IMG/VR virus record: IMGVR_UViG_3300020214_002430
Span: 1-46,493 of that record
Length of the DNA stretch: 46,493 bases
Source: a virus
Direction: 5' to 3' (one strand)
The notes under the pieces: generated by a model
What the model was told of the DNA's origin: nothing
Seen by the model: the letters and a program-made list of their open reading frames with translations, nothing else
Database searches by the model: none
Position numbers and translations under genes: made by a program
In this document: positions 6,357-14,017 of the stretch, one piece after another
How positions within the stretch are numbered: position 1 is the first letter of the stretch
How the letters are laid out: every line of letters begins with the position of its first letter

Positions 6357-8342
6357 TTATCCTAAAAACCACCCACTAAAAAATGAATTTGCAGTACCAT
6401 TAAGTATATCAGTTTGACTTGTACCGACTTGTTGTCTTATTACAACATATGCTGTATCGGTAGCATCCATGTCTGCAATTGCAGAACCATTTAAATACCA
6501 ATAAACAGGATCTGCTGCAAAATTTCCGGGATCTATCAAAGATAATCTATAATCTCTGTTTGAAGTTATCAAATATAGTGTGTAATAATCTGCCGCTGTA
6601 TCAACGTTATCTAAACGTAGAGCGACACTAAAAAGATATTTTCCCGTTTCTGGCGCTGTAAAAGTATATGATCCTACATCAAAATTATTCGCATTGTCGT
6701 ATATTTCCGAATTAAATAAAACGGGTACGTTTGTGCTTGTTGCAAAATTATTTTGAGCAGCGTTTAATGTTGCAAGGAAAGATGGTTGGCTAGAGTTTCT
6801 TACGGTAGCCGCCATCACAATATCACCAGTCCCAGCTTGTATTGTTGTTGATGATGCGCCTGTCGTGTTTCCTATCGTCGTTGCCGTCGCAGTCGTTGTC
6901 TTACCAGTAAAAGACACCGTGTCATTGCTTAATGTTCCGATGATGTCTGTACCGTTTTTGAAGAAAATATCTTTTGTTGAAACGGCGCCCAAGAACGTGT
7001 CACCTACATTGCTTTGCACAAGCGCATAATTTCCGTCAGCACTGTGATCTAGATCTTTGTGTCCTACAAATGCGTAAACATTTGGGAAAGCAGTCTGTGT
7101 AGCAGGCAATGAGCCGATTTCCCAAGCACCGATAATAGCATCAGTTCTTGTAGAAGTTGACCCTGTTATGACTGTTGATCCTCCTGATCCAGAAAGAATA
7201 ATCCCTCCTGAACCAGCGTATATTGAAGTCGTTGACGTCGATGCAGTGTTTCCTATCGCCATATTCGTTTTTGTAGAAGATTGTCCAGTTAACGATATTG
7301 CGTCTATTCCTGTTCCTAAAAGGTTATTGGTAATAAAACCCATCGCAGTGTTGTTCACTGACAAGAATAATGTTTTATCATTTGATGCATTGACGACAGT
7401 ATTTCCTACGTTGTCCTGATATAATGCATAATTCGTGATTGCAGTAGAATGGTCTAGGTCCTTGTGACCAAACATCGCATAAACGCCTGCGCTGGCTCCA
7501 CCATCGTAAAATGGGAAAGAACCTACCGCAGCATTTCCAAGAACAGCATCTGTAACCGCTGTGGTACCACCGGTTACCGTTAACTTCCCATCTACGGTCA
7601 AAGAATTATTTACAGATGTTGTTCCTGTAGCTGCTCCTATTTCAACTGTAGTTGCAGCTCCTGCGAGGTTGAGCGTTGTAGCGTTAGTATTAAATAAATT
7701 TACTGTTGATGCTGCATTCGTCGTGATAACATCTCCACCGTTGACAGTTAAATCGCCGGCTATCGTAAGAGCATCAGTCGTTTTGTTATAGGTTAGTCCT
7801 CCATCTCCACCAAACGTAGATCCTCCATCATTAAATTGAACTTGAGTATCAGACCCTCCTGGTGTGACTAGAGTCGTAGCAACAACAAAAGATAGATTTC
7901 CTGCGCCGTCAGTTTTAATGACATGATTCGCAGACCCATCAGATGATGGAAGAGCAAAAGAAACGTTTGCCGCAATACTGCTTGGGGCTTTTAACGCCAC
8001 ATAATTTCCCCCATTTGCAGCAAGCTCTTTAAATCTAATTTCGCTGGTCTGACCTGCACCAGTTCCATAAGGATTCATAATGATGCCACCGTGACCAATT
8101 ACCCCTAAAGATCCTCCATCTTCAGATGTTCCAACGTATGTCGTTCCGCTTAAGACAACATCACCATGAAACACCGCTCTATTGCTAGTAAGTCCTTTCG
8201 ATCCTGAAACATAAAATGTTGTATCTGTCGGAAGAGTAGGAAAGGATGAATTAGGCCTGTTTGCAAACACTACGCTCCCAGTTATACCAATTTTTGAAAA
8301 ATTGCTAATTGATCCAGAAATATTATTTGCAATTAAAGCCAT
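6357..8342 (-). CDS. Tail fibre / receptor-binding protein with C1q-like C-terminal head
   Basis: This is a 661-residue structural protein. Residues 1-50 are an attachment module shared with the next fibre upstream (SGSI..., then FANRP, then DTTFYVSGS). The middle is Gly/Ser/Thr/Asn-rich beta-helix-like sequence typical of trimeric fibres. Two tandem units, about 136 residues apart, each carry GHKDLDHS and NYAL-x-Q-x-NVG-x-T. Residues 519-661 look like a C1q/TNF-type jelly roll: LNAAQNNFA, VPVLFNSEIYD, FTAPETGKYLFSV, DTAYVVIRQ. Such domains form receptor-binding heads. The start is supported by GAGAGGG upstream. It is transcribed leftward, probably from the late promoter at 10652 together with the two other fibre genes. 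Confidence 0.8.
   Translation of the reverse strand: MALIANNISGSISNFSKIGITGSVVFANRPNSSFPTLPTDTTFYVSGSKGLTSNRAVFHGDVVLSGTTYVGTSEDGGSLGVIGHGGIIMNPYGTGAGQTSEIRFKELAANGGNYVALKAPSSIAANVSFALPSSDGSANHVIKTDGAGNLSFVVATTLVTPGGSDTQVQFNDGGSTFGGDGGLTYNKTTDALTIAGDLTVNGGDVITTNAASTVNLFNTNATTLNLAGAATTVEIGAATGTTSVNNSLTVDGKLTVTGGTTAVTDAVLGNAAVGSFPFYDGGASAGVYAMFGHKDLDHSTAITNYALYQDNVGNTVVNASNDKTLFLSVNNTAMGFITNNLLGTGIDAISLTGQSSTKTNMAIGNTASTSTTSIYAGSGGIILSGSGGSTVITGSTSTRTDAIIGAWEIGSLPATQTAFPNVYAFVGHKDLDHSADGNYALVQSNVGDTFLGAVSTKDIFFKNGTDIIGTLSNDTVSFTGKTTTATATTIGNTTGASSTTIQAGTGDIVMAATVRNSSQPSFLATLNAAQNNFATSTNVPVLFNSEIYDNANNFDVGSYTFTAPETGKYLFSVALRLDNVDTAADYYTLYLITSNRDYRLSLIDPGNFAADPVYWYLNGSAIADMDATDTAYVVIRQQVGTSQTDILNGTANSFFSGWFLG
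6789..7550 (-). repeat. Two tandem fibre repeat units (protein-level)
   Basis: Unit 1 runs from about 7550 to 7143 and unit 2 from about 7142 to 6789, read leftward. Both open with DAxxG, then an xxGSxP segment, then GHKDLDHS, NYAL, NVG-x-T, and later a TxIGNTxxxSTTxIxAGxG stretch. They are diverged at DNA level, so the duplication is old or under diversifying change. Boundaries are approximate. Confidence 0.65.
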
Positions 8343-8384
8343 AATTCACCCTCTCTATTTTTGTTTATTAATTAAAGGGAAATT

Positions 8385-9743
8385 TTAGAACTTTAGAGAT
8401 GGTTCTTCATCAAGTTGAGGAACTGCTTCAAGAAGGAACTTGTAGCGTTTGCCTGTCTTATTGAATCGAATCGTGAGCATATCTTCTTCTTCGATGAGGG
8501 TATAGTCTCCGCGATCGTTTCTGAGATGTAAGTCGCCTGTGTATACGTTTGCCCAACGACTTGTTTGTGAACCTAGGTTTTGTGCATTATCACCAGAAGG
8601 TATGATGTCTGAATTGACTCTTGCCGTAAATGTAACAGTGTCAGACGTTGTATCTCCTAATGCAACTGATCCGGAAACTCCTAGATCAGCTGCAATCCAT
8701 AGAGAAGTTCCTCCGTTGGTCGTAAGAGAAGAATTTCTTAAAACCTGTCCTGTTGTGTCGTTGAATAATGCAACTGCATATTGTGTTGATGATCCAGGTC
8801 CGGTTACAATTCCTGAAGTGCTGACAGTAACTGCACCATTTGACGCAGAAGATATCGATATTCCAGATCCTGCGATCATGTATGAAGTTCCATCCATCAA
8901 TTTCGTAAGAGAGCCGCTGAAGCCAAGGCTTGCAGAAACGATATTCGCTTGGATGTTGTTTGTATGGAGGTCTGAATATGAAGATATTCCAAAACTTCCA
9001 GTTGCTGAAGATGATGTTCTAGCAAATACGAATTCTGTATTTGTGTTGTCCCATTTGTTCATTACATGAGTATCAGCGCCGGCGGTAAGGTTTGATCCTA
9101 TCCACCCTCTATCTCCATTTGCTGGAAGTGCTATTGTTCCAGAAGAGAATCCTAAACCGATGACGGAATCTTTGACTTCGAGGTTTATGGTGTTGATGGT
9201 TGTCATTGACCCGTTTACCGTAAGGTCGCCGGTGACTGTCACGTTCTTAGAGACGGCCAAATTGTTGTTGACCGTGGTCGTACCTGCGCCGGCTGCAGAA
9301 CCGATAGCAACAGAGGTGCCAGCCGCAGCAATGCTTACCACGGTTGCGTTAGAGTTGAAAAGAGTCGCCGAAGCAGACGTAGTTGTTATATCTCCTCCGT
9401 TGACAGCGATATCTCCTGAGGTCGTAATGTTACCCGTCGATGCAGCGATCTGAACCGTGTTGGATCCCGCAGTCGTATTGACAAGTATTCCTGTCGAGCT
9501 AGCTGAGAATTGAGAAGCTCCGTCTGTTCCACTCTTTAGATTGAAAGAACCCGAAGAGATTAGATCTCCGCCGAAAACGCTTCGACCGGTTCCGTCTGCA
9601 GAACCTGAAACAAAGAAGGTTGTGTCCGTTCCGGGTAAGGAAGGAAACAACGCCTGTGGACGATTTGCGACGATGACTGAACCGGATACACCGATTACTG
9701 AATTTGATTGAATACTACCTGATATATTACCAACTAATGCCAT
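8385..9743 (-). CDS. Tail fibre / virion structural protein
   Basis: This 452-residue protein shares its N-terminal module with the 6357-8342 fibre (NISGSI, VSGSVIVANRP, LPGTDTTFFVSGS). Its central SGSLTKL, DGTSYMIAG, ISSASNG module and its C-terminal VYTGDLHLRNDRGDYT module are shared with the 9794-10531 protein. In other myoviruses this C-terminal module ends fibre or baseplate-associated proteins. The Gly/Ser/Thr-rich body is beta-structured. The middle of the gene (about 9230-9350) is clearly richer in GC than the neighbouring fibre, which suggests module exchange. The gene is separated from its neighbours by 42 and 50 bases. Confidence 0.75.
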   Translation of the reverse strand: MALVGNISGSIQSNSVIGVSGSVIVANRPQALFPSLPGTDTTFFVSGSADGTGRSVFGGDLISSGSFNLKSGTDGASQFSASSTGILVNTTAGSNTVQIAASTGNITTSGDIAVNGGDITTTSASATLFNSNATVVSIAAAGTSVAIGSAAGAGTTTVNNNLAVSKNVTVTGDLTVNGSMTTINTINLEVKDSVIGLGFSSGTIALPANGDRGWIGSNLTAGADTHVMNKWDNTNTEFVFARTSSSATGSFGISSYSDLHTNNIQANIVSASLGFSGSLTKLMDGTSYMIAGSGISISSASNGAVTVSTSGIVTGPGSSTQYAVALFNDTTGQVLRNSSLTTNGGTSLWIAADLGVSGSVALGDTTSDTVTFTARVNSDIIPSGDNAQNLGSQTSRWANVYTGDLHLRNDRGDYTLIEEEDMLTIRFNKTGKRYKFLLEAVPQLDEEPSLKF

Positions 9744-9793
9744 GAATATTTACTCCTGTCGAGTGTAGACTGTTGTAAATATTCGTTAACGAT

Positions 9794-10531
9794 TTAGTCT
9801 AACGGTTCTAACATCATTTTATACTTTTTCCCAGTGATGTTATTGACAACGCACAAAAAGTCTTTTTCTTCTATGATCGTCCAGTCCCCACGATCATTTC
9901 TTAAATGTAAATCGCCTGTATATACGTGGCCCCATCTTTTTTCAGATGTTCCTAGTGTATATGTTGTGTCTTCATCAGGTATGATATTTCCTTTCATCCC
10001 AAAAGACCCTGTCAATGACATTGTATTTGTTGATGAGTTAAAATTTAAGTTTTGTGATGCGGCGAATGAACCAGCATTGTTAAACTGTATTTCTGTATCA
10101 TTTCCAGCAGGAGACGCTGCTGTTGAGGTTGCTGATATTGTAACTGGACCGTTTGATGCGGAAGATATTGTTACGTTTGCTCCAGCAATTAGGTATGAAG
10201 TTCCATCTACTAACTTTGTAAGAGAACCAGACAGTCCTAATGAGTGTTTCGTCGGCCCCGTGAACGTTGATCCGCTGATCGTCGCGACAACATTATCATT
10301 TATAAATAACGTGTAATTTCCGTTTGCGCCACCGTCCGTCGCTTTTAATCCAGTCGTAGGATTAAACAGCCTTTCATTGGACAAAGAAGATGTTAATGAT
10401 AGAACAAGGTACGATGCATCCGGATCACCTCCGCCCGTACCTCCACCGTCGCCGCCGCCGCCGGATGCATAGACAGGTTGCTGCCTAAAAAATGAGTATG
10501 TTTTTCTTAACCTATTTTTATCGTCGACCAT
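9794..10531 (-). CDS. Short tail fibre / virion structural protein
   Basis: This is a 245-residue protein. The N-terminal 20 residues are basic and followed by a Gly-rich linker (GGGGDGGGTGGG). Next comes the SGSLTKL, DGTSYLIAG, ISSASNG module, then DTEIQFNNAGSFA, and finally the C-terminal VYTGDLHLRNDRGDWT and GKKYKMML module also seen in the neighbouring 452-residue fibre. It lacks the N-terminal FANRP module of the other two. It is the first gene of the leftward fibre operon, about 115 bases from the putative late transcription start. The SD before the ATG is poor. Confidence 0.72.
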   Translation of the reverse strand: MVDDKNRLRKTYSFFRQQPVYASGGGGDGGGTGGGDPDASYLVLSLTSSLSNERLFNPTTGLKATDGGANGNYTLFINDNVVATISGSTFTGPTKHSLGLSGSLTKLVDGTSYLIAGANVTISSASNGPVTISATSTAASPAGNDTEIQFNNAGSFAASQNLNFNSSTNTMSLTGSFGMKGNIIPDEDTTYTLGTSEKRWGHVYTGDLHLRNDRGDWTIIEEKDFLCVVNNITGKKYKMMLEPLD

Positions 10532-10587
10532 TTTGGGAGATAACCCATGAGATTGTATTACGTATTATGCAGAATTATATCCTACAG

Positions 10588-10603
10588 AGTAAAATTATTT
10601 ACT
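10588..10603. promoter_or_regulatory. Small inverted repeat in the divergent promoter region
   Basis: AGTAAA-ATTA-TTTACT is a perfect 6-base inverted repeat in the 138-base divergent gap between the fibre operon and the NADAR gene. It could be an operator or a weak hairpin; AT-rich repeats of this size also arise by chance. Confidence 0.25.
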
Positions 10604-10651
10604 TTTAAACATTACTTGCCCAATTTTGTGCCTGTAATAATAAAAAACGAA

Positions 10652-10659
10652 TATTTATA
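10652..10659 (-). promoter_or_regulatory. T4-type late promoter box for the tail fibre operon
   Basis: On the minus strand this reads TATAAATA, the exact T4 late -10 element used by gp55-sigma polymerase, and a gp55-like gene is present at 30141-30896. It lies in the divergent intergenic region, with the first leftward gene starting at 10531. The leader would be about 115 bases. The fibre genes need their own promoter because the rightward cassette separates them from the main leftward operon. Confidence 0.55.
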
Positions 10660-10669
10660 AGTGTTAACC

Positions 10670-11200
10670 ATGAATCTGGTTAAGAAATATTGGAATATGC
10701 TTGTAAAGGATCATATAGATGATCCTGACCATCATAGAAATATTTTTAATAATCAAAATAGTATCATAGGATTTAACAAGAAAAATAATTCTGAGTTTCT
10801 TTCTAATTTCTATCCGTCGACAGTTTCTTTTGAAGCATCATTGTATCCTACAGTCGAGCATGCGTATCAAGCTTCAAAAAGCTTAAATCTAGAAACAAGG
10901 GAGTTGATAAAAAAAGCAAAAACTCCCTATGAAGCAAAAAAGATGGGAAAATCTTTAGTTTTGCGAGAAGGATGGGATGAAATTAAAATAGACATAATGA
11001 GATTTTTGATAAGCGAAAAATTTAAGAACCCATTTTTAAGACACATGCTTCTATTAACTAATGAGTATAATCTGATTAACGAAAACAGACGGAATGATAA
11101 GTTTTGGGGGGTGACGAATGGGGCGGGTCAAAATTTACTTGGAAAGATATTAGAGGAGGTAAGAAATCAAATTATTTGTGAAGATTCTTATGAATTTTAG
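10670..11200 (+). CDS. NADAR (YbiA-like) family protein, putative ADP-ribose/N-glycosidase
   Basis: This is a 176-residue protein from the ATG at 10670; an in-frame GTG at 10661 is a less likely start. The full NADAR pattern is visible: EFLSNFYPS at 42-50, YPTVEHAYQASK at 59-70, W102 in REGWDEIK, KF and N near 118-120, DKFWG at 143-147 and NLLG at 155-158. Family members hydrolyse N-glycosidic bonds. Some remove ADP-ribose from guanine in DNA, acting as antidotes to DarT-type toxins; others (YbiA) act on riboflavin intermediates. Here, as first gene of a rightward cassette inside the structural region, counter-defence is the more likely role. Confidence 0.88.
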   Translation: MNLVKKYWNMLVKDHIDDPDHHRNIFNNQNSIIGFNKKNNSEFLSNFYPSTVSFEASLYPTVEHAYQASKSLNLETRELIKKAKTPYEAKKMGKSLVLREGWDEIKIDIMRFLISEKFKNPFLRHMLLLTNEYNLINENRRNDKFWGVTNGAGQNLLGKILEEVRNQIICEDSYEF

Positions 11201-11218
11201 TCTTCTGCGGAGGTAAAC

Positions 11219-11596
11219 ATGACTGGATTAAAACAAGCTATAGTTGTTAGAAAAGATTTAAATCTTAACAAACGGCAAGTTGCAAATAGGGTTGCTCAAG
11301 CTTCATTAAAGTTTATTGTAGAAAATAATGAAGCAGACAGGGGAGGAAAACTGGTTGTAAGCTTATCCAATGATGAGGTTGCGTGGCTAACAGGGTCTTT
11401 CTCTCAAGACATTTTAGGTGTAACAAACCAGGAACAATTAAATGATATAATGTTTCGCGCACAAATTTTAGGAATAGAAGCGTATCCAGTCTTCAACAAA
11501 AAAGATGAAGAATCAGAAGAAACAGTTTGCATTGCGCTAGGACCTGATGAAGCTGGTGTTATAGACAAGCTTATTCACGGATTAAAATCCTTATAA
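11219..11596 (+). CDS. Peptidyl-tRNA hydrolase, type 2 (PTH2/Bit1 family)
   Basis: This 125-residue protein is close to the single-domain PTH2 length (about 115-120). The N-terminal KQAIVVRKDLNLNKRQ, then RVAQASLKF, matches the PTH2 start. The C-terminal EAGVIDKLIHGLKSL matches the conserved ending, and a small-residue ALGPD segment precedes it. The family cleaves the ester bond of peptidyl-tRNA, recycling stalled tRNAs. It is typical of archaea and eukaryotes, not of the bacterial Pth family. A strong GCGGAGG at 11208-11214 precedes the ATG. It lies 18 bases after the NADAR gene, so the two are probably co-transcribed. One divergence from the usual pattern is the reduced T-Q loop region, so activity is not assured. 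Confidence 0.78.
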   Translation: MTGLKQAIVVRKDLNLNKRQVANRVAQASLKFIVENNEADRGGKLVVSLSNDEVAWLTGSFSQDILGVTNQEQLNDIMFRAQILGIEAYPVFNKKDEESEETVCIALGPDEAGVIDKLIHGLKSL

Positions 11597-11636
11597 GTTT
11601 TAACTGTTTTCATTAATAGATTATAAAATTACATAA

Positions 11637-12110
11637 ATGAAGAAATGTAAGATAACGCTCGAACCAGGAGCTAAAAAAAAACTTTTTTATTTAGCTTCTA
11701 GCGCAGAGTTGTTGTATCTAGTATCCGCAATTTCAACAAACAAAACCATAATAAAGAACTTAAAATCTAATTCTGAAATAGAAATAATAACCTTGGATCA
11801 AAATGAGTGTATAGAAGTAGAATGGAATGGTTGTCAAAACGTTACTGATGATTTTGCAACGACTAGAATGAACTATGTAAGGTTAATAAAAATTTCTAAA
11901 TCGTCATTAAATAATGACGATGCACTAGTTTCAGTACATTTTGGATGGATGTTAAGAGAACATTTGCGGTTTAAATCTTATAAGAAAAACAAAATGTCAG
12001 TAAAACTGATGGATTTTTGCGAAGATCAATACGATTTTTCTGAGTTGTTTCAAGATAATAAGACACATGAAGATGTAATAAGAGAGTTAGAAGAGGATGT
12101 GATTAACTGA
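11637..12110 (+). CDS. Unknown 157-residue protein in the NADAR-PTH2 cassette
   Basis: No family is recognised. The N-terminal half is beta-rich, with short alternating strands (KITLEPGAKKKLFY, LLYLVSAI, SEIEIITLD, CIEVEW). The C-terminal half is helical and acidic (REHLRFKSYKK, then EDVIRELEEDV). It follows PTH2 by 40 bases, where ATTATAAAATTAC may supply an extra promoter. Its last eight bases overlap the stop end of the convergent structural gene at 12103. Position suggests a shared role with the NADAR and PTH2 genes, which is inference. Confidence 0.6.
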   Translation: MKKCKITLEPGAKKKLFYLASSAELLYLVSAISTNKTIIKNLKSNSEIEIITLDQNECIEVEWNGCQNVTDDFATTRMNYVRLIKISKSSLNNDDALVSVHFGWMLREHLRFKSYKKNKMSVKLMDFCEDQYDFSELFQDNKTHEDVIRELEEDVIN

Positions 12111-12576
12111 TTGTAAACCAAGTTCCGTTATTCCATGAAAATGTTACATTTCCATAGTTTGTAATAATTTGTTGGTAATCGCTTCCATCAATTTTTACAC
12201 CAGAAGCATCAAATATTCTGATTGGTATCAATCCACAAATTCCTGAATAATCTTTAACTATTACGATTTGCCCCACGCGAGGATCTCCTGGTAGGGTTAC
12301 ACTCAAATATGAAGGTCTTGGAACAAGAGAATCAATCGGTGTGATTATCGTTGCTATGGTTACATAGCTTTCTATTTGTACTAAATGCGATTTATCAAAC
12401 GTATAGTTTTTTATGCTTAATGAAGTTCTTCCAAACACAGTAAAATCAGCAGGCAAACTTGATAATCCTACTTGAAATTTAGAAGGTGATACGATCAATT
12501 CAACATTTTGGCTTATTCTATCTTTTACTGTTAAAAACGTAGATTCAGCTACTTTTTTTTCGTTTAGATCTGTCAT
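12103..12576 (-). CDS. Virion structural protein (fibre/baseplate-associated)
   Basis: This 157-residue protein has a C-terminal half that matches a common phage pattern: PGDPRVGQIVIVKD, then IRIFDASG, then a final FSWNNGTWFTIS. The latter is a strand-rich module that ends many tail proteins. It is the last gene of the leftward baseplate operon, four bases after the 12581-14017 stop. It converges with the rightward cassette and overlaps it by eight bases. An exact role is not assigned. Confidence 0.65.
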   Translation of the reverse strand: MTDLNEKKVAESTFLTVKDRISQNVELIVSPSKFQVGLSSLPADFTVFGRTSLSIKNYTFDKSHLVQIESYVTIATIITPIDSLVPRPSYLSVTLPGDPRVGQIVIVKDYSGICGLIPIRIFDASGVKIDGSDYQQIITNYGNVTFSWNNGTWFTIS

Positions 12577-12580
12577 TTTA

Positions 12581-14017
12581 TCAAACCATTAAATTTCTAT
12601 TTTTATCAAATTTTAGATTAACAAGCTGAAGATTATTTACCTGCAATGAATTTGTAGGACGATTTCTTTGTTCAAGATCGAAATATGGTAACGATGACGT
12701 TGCAAATAAACTTAAATTATGCGATTGCGTGTTTATCGGTTGTGTTAGATTCTCGTCTTGATCTAAAAATTTTACAGTAACTGCACCATCGTTTAAAGCA
12801 TTGCTTTTTTCATTAATAACTGTTGTATACTTTCTTTGTTCAAGCATGTCTCTAAACTGTCCATACTTTCCTTGTCTATAATACGAATGCGTGTAGTCTG
12901 GCAATCCATTATGTATTCCGTACTTCCATCCTCTTATTATGGGAGATGTGCACCACAGGCTTCCCGTTGGGTAGTTGCCGATGAGCGAAAGTAAAAAACT
13001 AATATCAATTTCGGTAAATTTTACTGATCTAAATGTTGGAGCGTTCTTAACTCCTCTTCGCTGGTATCCTATCGGATCTCCTGAATCAGTGAATTGATTA
13101 TCATAATGAATCGTCACACCGTCTCCAAATCCAAATAATACCTTGATGTTATCATTGTATGACATAGATCCAGTGACAGGTCTAGTCCCTAAGAATGACA
13201 CAGTTTTTGTTTTTGATAGATTTGTGTCAGCAAACCATCTATGATAAATAGACGTAGATGGATAAAATGTTGAGTTTGAATATGATCCTATAAAGTCTGA
13301 TTTTGGGCCTATCGTTCCAAATATAATTCCTGGCCTCGTCGGCATTAATTGAGAAGGAATCGATGCGACATTTGGTCCTGCAGGAAGAGGCAATGAACTT
13401 GAAAAAATTGTTCTGTACGCAGCTTTTACGCTATTAAAACTTTGCGTTAAGCTTCTTTGTACAGAAGAATATTTTGGTTCAAATGGAAAAGAACTTGTCC
13501 ATGTAGTATCAACAATAGGATTTAACTTCGACCTAATGTTTGAAGTGTTTTTTGTGTGGTTATTAAACATTAAAAAAGCATTTTTTTCATCTATCGCTGA
13601 AGGAGCTAGTGAAGTCGTCGGAGGAATGAATGCAGGATTTTGAGAATATGTTCCTGACAATACGGTTGGTTGAGCACCATTTAATTTAAAACAAGAAAAA
13701 ACGTTAGGTAAAATTGTGTCATATATTCTTTCTTCGAAACATGAATGTTTTGCAGCTCTACAATTCCCTGCTTTTTCTTTATAAGGTTGAAGCCTATATG
13801 AAACTGAGCTATTTGAGTCAAAAATTTTAGTTCCAGGGGTTGAAGCGTCAGAACTTTCTACTGACCCATAAACTACGCCTCGTTCGCCATAAACATATTT
13901 TTTTTGACCACGATCATTAATGGTATAGAACATTCTTCCCATGACAACTTGGTCATAAGAACCTGAAATATAAGATTCTTTATACTCAACTTCAAACTGA
14001 TCTAAAACAGCGGTCAT
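12581..14017 (-). CDS. Virion structural protein, probable baseplate component
   Basis: This 478-residue protein has an ATG that overlaps the stop of the preceding gene (14014-14017). It is rich in Ser, Thr, Asn and Tyr, with no signal peptide or membrane segment. A segment near residues 365-405 (RGWKYG, then YYRQGKYGQFRDMLEQR) recalls a motif I have seen in large-myovirus structural proteins. Two CxxxxxxC-type groups lie near residues 84-112. It sits in the same operon as gp6, gp7-like and the other large tail proteins, so a baseplate or proximal fibre role is likely. Confidence 0.65.
   Translation of the reverse strand: MTAVLDQFEVEYKESYISGSYDQVVMGRMFYTINDRGQKKYVYGERGVVYGSVESSDASTPGTKIFDSNSSVSYRLQPYKEKAGNCRAAKHSCFEERIYDTILPNVFSCFKLNGAQPTVLSGTYSQNPAFIPPTTSLAPSAIDEKNAFLMFNNHTKNTSNIRSKLNPIVDTTWTSSFPFEPKYSSVQRSLTQSFNSVKAAYRTIFSSSLPLPAGPNVASIPSQLMPTRPGIIFGTIGPKSDFIGSYSNSTFYPSTSIYHRWFADTNLSKTKTVSFLGTRPVTGSMSYNDNIKVLFGFGDGVTIHYDNQFTDSGDPIGYQRRGVKNAPTFRSVKFTEIDISFLLSLIGNYPTGSLWCTSPIIRGWKYGIHNGLPDYTHSYYRQGKYGQFRDMLEQRKYTTVINEKSNALNDGAVTVKFLDQDENLTQPINTQSHNLSLFATSSLPYFDLEQRNRPTNSLQVNNLQLVNLKFDKNRNLMV

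Noticed and set aside
6789-7550. Tandem units considered as a DNA repeat array or CRISPR
   Set aside because: Units are about 400 bases, coding and diverged at DNA level; there are no short identical direct repeats with spacers.
7168-7791. Plus-strand ORFs of 76-83 codons inside the first fibre gene
   Set aside because: They are antisense to Gly/Ser/Thr-rich fibre repeats, which naturally give open frames rich in Val/Pro/Ala on the other strand.
8539-9453. Plus-strand ORFs of 97-176 codons inside the second fibre gene
   Set aside because: Same cause: antisense to a low-complexity fibre gene, no start signal, no domain.
10532-10669. tRNA or small RNA in the longest gap
   Set aside because: No cloverleaf, T-loop or anticodon pattern was seen; the gap is AT-rich with promoter-like elements only.
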